Positions 58,216 to 64,000 of a stretch of DNA of 64,000 bases are shown piece by piece. The stretch spans positions 1 to 64,000 of the forward strand of contig JARKIF010000051.1 of NCBI GenBank assembly GCA_029378245.1. Direction: 5' to 3'. This stretch comes from Roridomyces roridus (lineage: Eukaryota; Basidiomycota; Agaricomycetes; Agaricales; Mycenaceae). Under the pieces are notes generated by a model. It ran no database searches and was not told the origin of the DNA. It was given only the letters and a program-made list of their open reading frames with translations. The number at the start of each line of letters is the position of its first letter. Position 1 is the stretch's first letter. A program made the translations under genes and the position numbers.

Positions 58216-59526
58216 ATGTCCTTACCAGAACTTCAGGCGCAGATCAGCGCAGTTTCCGAGGACATAGAGCGACAGAAAGAGGTTCTGAGGAGGCTCGAGC
58301 TCAATAAAAGCCTTCTTCAGCGCCAGGTCAACGATATCCTCGATCCCATCGCGAGACTGCCAGTCGAAATCTCATCCAAGATTTTCGTCGAATGTCTCCA
58401 TCCGTTCCTATATACCCCTCCCCCTACTGGAATCCGCAGTATGCCCACCATTCTTCTACAAGTCTGCCATGCATGGACCGACATCGCCCTATCCACCACC
58501 TCGCTTTGGACGAAGATTCATATCGTCCTTCCGGCTTCTCGAGGTTTCCCAGCTGTCCTCCAAGGATGGCTGGAACGCGCTCGCGATCAGCCTTTGCACC
58601 TACACATAACGATTCGCTTTGGTCGTAACGAGGCTTTCGACGACGGTGTATCCGCTGTACTCCAGCGCCGTTCCGGGCAGTTGCAATGCATCGACATTCA
58701 TCTTGCAGAACACGCGAGTATGTCGCATGTGCCGTTTGAGAGCACACAAACAGACCCGATGCCACACCTCCAAACGTTGAGGATCAAGAGTCACAATAAC
58801 TCGGTGTGCGATCCTTCCACCCTACTGCAACTTCTACACCGCGCTCCGAATTTGGTCGAACTGTCCCTCGATTTCCTGCACATCAGGGATGCAACGGTTG
58901 ACGAAATTGGTGCGATCGTCTTGCCACGTTTGCGCCGGCTCTACGTTGCGCGCATCGTTGCGGGCGAAGGCGGCGAGATTTTCCAATTCATCACCGCGCC
59001 TGGGATCGAATACCTCGCCTTGAAGTTTGTGTCCACGCTTTCGAACGACCTACTCTCCTTCTTGAAAAGATCCTCACCGCCGCTGCAAAACCTCGCCGTC
59101 GATTGCGCAGAGTGCCCCGAACCCGAGTTCTTGGACGAACTTCTGAGTCTCGTTCCTACCCTCATCCGTCTGGACATCGGTTTCCCCGATCCCGATCTCA
59201 TTGAACGACTATTCACCATCCTGGCACGAACGCACCCATCCAGAGCTCTCCCCATCCTACAAACCATAGAGTTCCAATCTTCTGCCGGGGATGAGATATC
59301 CGACGCCTCATGGGATCATCTCCTTCCTGTCCTCGTCGCTCGTCGAAACGAGATACGGGCCCTGCGTGTCTTTGTACTTCCTACTTATCATCATGATGGG
59401 CAACCAATTGTAGCTACCCTGGACCAATTCGCACCCCCGCGCGTGCTTCCCGCGTTGAAAGAACTTGCGGCGGGTGGGATGGAGTTCTGGATGGGACCTT
59501 ATGAAGAAAATTTGTTCTCTGCGTAG
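58216..59526 (+). CDS. F-box-like protein, paralogue 1
   Basis: Single exon, 436 residues. The N-terminal coiled coil (about residues 5-40, SVSEDIERQKEVLRRLELNK-like) leads straight into an F-box-like helix pair (DPIARLPVEISSKIFVECL). CHAWTDIALSTTSLWTKI and then irregular leucine-rich repeats follow to residue ~430. Such proteins probably recruit targets to SCF ubiquitin ligases, but that is inferred from the family. The next gene is a close tandem copy, including the C-terminal block LKELAAGGMEFW. Confidence 0.85.
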   Translation: MSLPELQAQISAVSEDIERQKEVLRRLELNKSLLQRQVNDILDPIARLPVEISSKIFVECLHPFLYTPPPTGIRSMPTILLQVCHAWTDIALSTTSLWTKIHIVLPASRGFPAVLQGWLERARDQPLHLHITIRFGRNEAFDDGVSAVLQRRSGQLQCIDIHLAEHASMSHVPFESTQTDPMPHLQTLRIKSHNNSVCDPSTLLQLLHRAPNLVELSLDFLHIRDATVDEIGAIVLPRLRRLYVARIVAGEGGEIFQFITAPGIEYLALKFVSTLSNDLLSFLKRSSPPLQNLAVDCAECPEPEFLDELLSLVPTLIRLDIGFPDPDLIERLFTILARTHPSRALPILQTIEFQSSAGDEISDASWDHLLPVLVARRNEIRALRVFVLPTYHHDGQPIVATLDQFAPPRVLPALKELAAGGMEFWMGPYEENLFSA

Positions 59527-60016
59527 GTGGGTGCCGTCTTCCGTTGATTTTGAGTGCAACCGAGGCTTATCCAGTGCGTTATTATAGGGCTTTTGGTTAT
59601 TCTTTTTCATTCCTGCATTGTCGAATCTTGCTTATACAACTTTGCTGAGCTTTTTGAGGCAATTGGACAACTCCGGACAAGATAGTTTGTACTACTCTGG
59701 TTGGCTTTTGGACTGGCTTTTGAGACGGAGGGTGCGTGCATGTAGTGTCTCGTAGACCACATGGTCCACATCGAATGAACCTCGTAGTACTACCTCGGTT
59801 CGATCATGAAAAACAAATACTTTGTAGACGCTGGCGATCGAAAATTGCAGCAGCGTTTCCGACGACGGGTCGGGTGGGTGAATTCCGTGTTCTCCGTATC
59901 TGTGTCTGCGGCATTCGGAACGGTAGATATGCCGAGCATGATGATCTTGATGGTATCAAAAGTTGTCACTTATTTGCCCGCTTCTCTGCTTTCGCCACCA
60001 CTTCCAGCGTTCAAAA
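59527..60016. other. spacer between the tandem F-box-like genes
   Basis: 490 bp. The last part before each ATG is alike, as expected from a tandem duplication. No gene seen. Confidence 0.4.
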
Positions 60017-61333
60017 ATGTCTGTGCAAGGGCTCCAAGCGCAGATCAGCTTAGCTTCCGAGGAGATAGAGCGACAGAAAGACGTCCTGAAGAGGCTCGAG
60101 CGCAATAAAAGCCTTCTTCAGCGCCAGCTCAACCGTATGCTCGATCCCATCGCGAGGCTCCCACTGGAAATCTCTTCCGAGATTTTCCTCCAATGTATCT
60201 CTTTCCGGGCTCAGCCTACCGGAATACGCAGTATTCCTACCATTCTTCTCCAAGTCTGCCATGCATGGACCGACATCGCGTTATCCATCACAGCACTTTG
60301 GACACAGATTCGCATCATCCTTCCGTGTTCTCGAGGTTTCCCTTTCGTCCTCGATGGATGGATCAAACGTGCTCGCGAACAGCCCCTGCGTTTGCACGTA
60401 TCCATTCGTTTTGGTCGCGAAGAAGCTTTCGACGACGGTGTATCCGCTGCCCTCCAGCGTCATTCCGGGCTCCTGCAAGATCTCGAGATCGAGCTCGAAG
60501 AGGAGGCGAGTATGTCAAATATGCCGTGGCAAGGAACGGAGACAGGTTCGATGCCACACCTCCAGAACTTGAGGATACACAGTCGGAGCAACTCGGTATG
60601 CGACCCGTCCACCATACAACAACTTCTACGCTGCTCTCCCAACTTGGTCAACTTGTACCTCTATTCCCTGAATATGTGGGAATCCACGGATGGCGAAAGA
60701 GCTGCGATCGTCTTGCCACGTTTGCACAGGCTTGACTTTGGGCGCAATGATTGGGAGCCCGACAGTGAAGGCGACGAAATTTTTGCAATGATCACCACCC
60801 CTGGGCTCGAATCCCTCCATCTTTTATCTATGCACACGCTTTCGGAAGACCTGCTCTCCTTCCTGAAACGATCCTCGCCACCGCTTCGAGAGCTCGCCTT
60901 TGATTGTTTACAAATGGCCGGATCTACCGAGTTGTTGGACGACATTTTCTGCGCCGTCCCGACCCTCGTGCATTTGGACATTGGTTTCCCAGATTCCGCC
61001 CTTCTTGAACGCCTATCCACCATTCTGACGCGGAGACATCCATCCAGAGCTCTCCCAAACCTACAAACTTTGGAGTTCCAATATTTCGCGGGCGATGATA
61101 TATCTGACTCCTCGTGGGATCATCTTCTTCCTGTTCTCGTTGCTCGTCGAGCCGAATTAGGAGCCATGCGTATCTATGTGCATGGTGCTTCAAATTTGGA
61201 TGGAGGACCAGCTGTAGCCGTCCTATCTGATTTTGCTTCCCCACGCGTGCTTCCTGCTTTGAAAGAACTTGCGGCGGGTGGGATGGAGTTTTGGATCGGA
61301 CCAAGTTGGGAAGAAAATTTGTTCTCTGCGTAG
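60017..61333 (+). CDS. F-box-like protein, paralogue 2
   Basis: Single exon, 438 residues; ATG 60017 is chosen by alignment to paralogue 1. Same plan: coiled coil (ERQKDVLKRLERNKSLLQ), F-box-like DPIARLPLEISSEIFLQC, CHAWTDIALSITALWTQI, then leucine-rich repeats and LKELAAGGMEFWIG at the end. The two copies agree best at both ends and differ most in the middle, the presumed target-binding part. Confidence 0.85.
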   Translation: MSVQGLQAQISLASEEIERQKDVLKRLERNKSLLQRQLNRMLDPIARLPLEISSEIFLQCISFRAQPTGIRSIPTILLQVCHAWTDIALSITALWTQIRIILPCSRGFPFVLDGWIKRAREQPLRLHVSIRFGREEAFDDGVSAALQRHSGLLQDLEIELEEEASMSNMPWQGTETGSMPHLQNLRIHSRSNSVCDPSTIQQLLRCSPNLVNLYLYSLNMWESTDGERAAIVLPRLHRLDFGRNDWEPDSEGDEIFAMITTPGLESLHLLSMHTLSEDLLSFLKRSSPPLRELAFDCLQMAGSTELLDDIFCAVPTLVHLDIGFPDSALLERLSTILTRRHPSRALPNLQTLEFQYFAGDDISDSSWDHLLPVLVARRAELGAMRIYVHGASNLDGGPAVAVLSDFASPRVLPALKELAAGGMEFWIGPSWEENLFSA

Positions 61334-61411
61334 GTGGGTGCCGTTTTCTTTCTAGTGCAACCGAGGCTGATTCGCTGCTAGGTGTTCTGTCGAAACCGTT
61401 GGTTCAACAAG

Positions 61412-61840
61412 AATAGAGACTTTGCGGTGAGCCACCAGGCGCCACCTGGTGGCTCCAACGGCATGCGGTAACGGGTGGCTACGTCATCTGGTGGCCGACT
61501 GGTGGCTGCATTCCTACATCCCAGTGGCTTGTATCTGAACCTAAATGAGTCTATGCAGATGCCTAATGGCCTATCCACCCCGTCGAAGCCTGAAAACCAT
61601 CGAGAAAATGAAAATGAATTTGAACTTCTCGTGATCTCTATTGTTACAGGGGGAAATCCTGCAGTTTCCATTTGTCGACGACACCCTGAAGTCAAATTCA
61701 GGACTGCTGGGTCAAAAAGGCACCCTCATCGTTGAATACAACCATCCCGATCCAGCCACTAGATATGACGTAGCCACTCGGAACCGCATGCCGTTGGAGC
61801 CACCAGGTGGCGCCTGGTGGCTCACCGCAAAGTCTCTATT
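61412..61840. mobile_element. MITE with long inverted ends
   Basis: 429 bp. Both ends read AATAGAGACTTTGCGGTGAG inward, then CCACCAGGCGCCACCTGGTG and GCTCCAACGGCATGCGGT. The arms are ~85 bp and nearly identical, and each holds a palindrome (CCACCAGGCGCCACCTGGTGG). The target duplication is either AAG or TA, depending on where the end is placed. No coding capacity. Confidence 0.75.
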
Positions 61841-62285
61841 AAGTAGAAGAGTGTCGAGAGGACCTATCGGTCCTCGGATGTATCCATTCTGTGTGAGATG
61901 GGTGGTATGATTGAGTGTGCACCGACGGAACTCCGGGGTGGTATAATTGCGTTGGCAACCTTGTACATGTTCCGGCCTCAGCAGGGGTCCGTGGAAGAAA
62001 GAGTTGCACACGGCACCCACTGTGTCTAATTTTTGCCCTCAGGCTCCAAGGAACCGGGTGGCATTTTCCACTGGCTGCCACTGTCGAAAATTCAGTTCGA
62101 ATCTTTCATTTATTTGAAATCTCGACAAATTGTACTCTCGACTTCGTCTCCCTGTTATTTACGGCATTGGTGATGCGATAGACGTCAGAAATGGAAATAC
62201 CGAAAGAGGTCGTAACTCGGACCACTTCCATGAGATTGCTTCGGATCCTTTCTGCTATCGCTCCTTACTCCCAACTCCCATCTTC
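61841..62285. other. intergenic region
   Basis: No gene or repeat identified. Confidence 0.4.
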
Positions 62286-63092
62286 ATGGCCGTGACGCCG
62301 TCCAAAACTCCTCGCCTCATCGCGCTCTTCCTCGCCTGGGCGTGGGCCGTCGTCTCGCTGGGTATCGGTGCGCACTGCCCTCAGTCCTTCACGACGCGCA
62401 ACTCATCGACTCGTCCGCAGAGATCAACGCCTTTTTCAAGTCTCATAAGGACAAAAGAGACATTGAAGACCTCGTTCCGTCTCCCACAACCATTTCAATC
62501 AACACCAATGGTGCGTTTTTGCTGCCTTCGACCTCGCGACGGTTACCTAGCCCAAATTGAGACGTATTTCGGTCTGGCGCCGTCGTCACCGCTGGCTGCG
62601 CCACTGTAATCGCCCTCTGCACGCTATTCATCATTCTCCTCATCTTCGACCGGCCCTCCTCCTTGTCGGCCTCGGGTAGACCCTCCATGGCAACGCGCAC
62701 CCTCCCGCTGCAATATCTGTCCCTCGGGTTCTTCTCGCTTTGGATTTTCTCGGCGCAAGTCCCAGTGACGGTGTTTGTTGCGCAGCGCTCGCCCAAGATC
62801 GTCGCTAGCCTCGCGGGGATCACCATACCGGCCAGTGTCGTGAAGACCATTGAGAGCTCGTTGGGTGTGAGGACGCGGTATAAGGATTATCATTATCGTG
62901 CGTCCTTTTCTTCTTTCCTTTCCCTTTCCTTGGGCTTCGTTGACGTGAAACTGAAAACTAGTGATACTGGTGGCGGTTCTCCCGTGGTTCACGTTCCTGT
63001 TTACGTTGATCGCGGCGGTTGTCAGCTACCTCGCGTCGACCCGCAGGGCGGATACGAACCAGGTTGAGGTGGAGCAGAAAGCAGCAGCGTGA
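62286..63092 (+). CDS. four-pass membrane protein, unknown function
   Basis: Exons 62286-62367, 62421-62510, 62562-62897 and 62962-63092. Phases agree and give 212 residues. Hydrophobic spans: LIALFLAWAWAVVSLGI, AVVTAGCATVIALCTLFIIL, LPLQYLSLGFFSLWIFSAQV and LVAVLPWFTFLFTLIAAVV. Between spans 1 and 2 comes a polar loop (NAFFKSHKDKRDIEDL, then NTNDVF). I believe related predicted membrane proteins are widespread in Agaricomycetes, but I know no function. Fungal four-span families such as MARVEL or SUR7-like are possible relatives. Confidence 0.75.
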
Positions 63093-63340
63093 TATGTATG
63101 CGGGCTTCTTATCCTCTGGCGCCTGTATTATGTCTGTACGTCTATGCCGAGTTTATTGTATTTTCACCAGTCTCGTGTAATTTTGTGGTAGTATCATCCT
63201 ACAGATGGAAGTACGCCAAGGAATTAAGGAAGTAACTTTGAGATAGATAGGTAGTGTGGTCGAGAAACGGTCAACACGAAGACAAGGAAGGAAGGAATAG
63301 TGTAAAGGAAAGAGGGTCGAAGAAGCTCTAAATGGTTGAT

Positions 63341-63785
63341 TCACTCGAACATGAGCCGACACAGCGTCATGCTATACATCCCGTCAAACAGGCACCCAAG
63401 TGCGTTCAATGTGCTTTCCCAACTGTCTGCTGCATCAATTACCAGTACAGGACGGCAGAGGGATCCTACCACGGACTCGGTAGTTGACGCTTCTGCCTTG
63501 AAGGCGGCGGTTTTCGGTTTCTTCTGGTCCTTCTCATCGAGGGCTTTGGCGGTCACGGTGTCGCCGTCCACAGGCGGAATACACACAGGCTGTCTGCGCT
63601 GGGTGATCGTTTGGGTCGCAGTCACTGGGGAGGCACTCCGAGCAAATACGCGCTGGGCGCGAGGGTGGTCGAAGCGACCGAGCTCGTACTGAGGTTAAAG
63701 ATGAGAAATAAATCACGATGGAATGCAATGAAGTGCATACGTCGATGAGCATGCATTCGTGAGCCAGGACAAACTCGGGGTGCAT
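63341..63785 (-). CDS. small protein, unknown
   Basis: Two exons, 63785-63741 and 63688-63341, joined across a 52-nt GT-AG intron in phase 0; 130 residues. It begins MHPEFVLAHECMLIDYELGR and is rich in polar residues, with VARSASPVT-like and KALDEKDQKKPKTAAFKAEA stretches. I recognise no domain. It converges with the membrane-protein gene upstream. Confidence rests on the clean splice junction and open frame only. Confidence 0.45.
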
Positions 63786-64000
63786 TTTTTGGTTGTTTTT
63801 TTTGGGAGGAGGCAGGACTCGAGGAGGTTGATGGAGTCAGAGGCCATTCAGGTAGACCTTTTATACGTCTCATCCAAGGAGTATCAACCACATTAGATTA
63901 GACGCGGCGGTGATGGAAAGAAAGAGAGTGTCAATGTCATCTGCAAGCACTGCAAACAACTGTGATCTGCACGACCAGTTATTTTTGTGCTTGATTTATG
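63786..64000. other. right edge of window
   Basis: Flanking DNA upstream of the small gene. No feature seen. Confidence 0.4.

Noticed and set aside
62368..62384. A 17-nt GT...AG micro-intron in the membrane-protein gene that would keep the frame
   Set aside because: A normal 53-nt intron from the same donor to the AG at 62419-62420 also keeps the frame and gives a sequence more like related proteins.

Overview
The window is nuclear DNA from a filamentous basidiomycete, most likely an Agaricomycete. The signs are genes cut by many 46-67 nt GT-AG introns, a Pil1-type eisosome gene, a sedolisin-type secreted peptidase, a cytochrome P450, an HMG-box gene, DUF4419 and DUF6589 proteins, and families of F-box-like genes typical of mushroom genomes. 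There is no rRNA gene, no convincing tRNA gene and no CRISPR array. About half of the window is mobile or repeat DNA.

Layout. 1-2.9 kb: the 3' part of an alpha/beta hydrolase and a BBE-type FAD oxidase. 3.5-10.7 kb: a young Ty3/gypsy chromodomain retrotransposon on the minus strand, with identical 475-bp LTRs, a TACTG target duplication, a likely self-priming site and a likely -1 frameshift site; a 515-bp solo LTR of another element sits in its pol gene. 12.0-14.2 kb: an S53 peptidase. 14.2-18.9 kb: gene-poor DNA with tRNA-T-arm-like (B-box) repeats. 19.0-22.5 kb: the eisosome gene. 22.7-29.8 kb: one decayed F-box-like gene split by two DNA transposons, each with inverted ends and a target duplication. 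29.8-34.5 kb: gene-free repeat DNA with a hAT-like MITE.

34.5-44.4 kb is the most striking part. A 6,575-bp element (34613-41187) has ~250-bp terminal inverted repeats and a perfect 9-bp target duplication. It carries two convergent genes: a RecQ-like helicase ending in a bromodomain-like segment, and a DUF6589 protein. It has inserted into the inverted repeat of an older ~3.3-kb element. I know of no named transposon superfamily with this gene pair, so it is my main candidate for an undescribed system.

45.0-46.7 kb: a P450 pseudogene with an internal deletion. 46.8-49.0 kb: a second B-box repeat cluster in the opposite orientation. 49.1-57.7 kb: a short-chain dehydrogenase divergent from a DUF4419 gene, then a segmental duplication in which one copy keeps DUF4419 and has lost the carboxylesterase while the other keeps the carboxylesterase and has lost DUF4419; an HMG-box gene lies between them. 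58.2-61.3 kb: two tandem F-box-like paralogues. 61.4-63.8 kb: a MITE, a four-pass membrane protein gene and a small unknown gene.

Exon boundaries were placed by hand from splice consensus and reading frame. Where the phases add up across a whole gene I say so.
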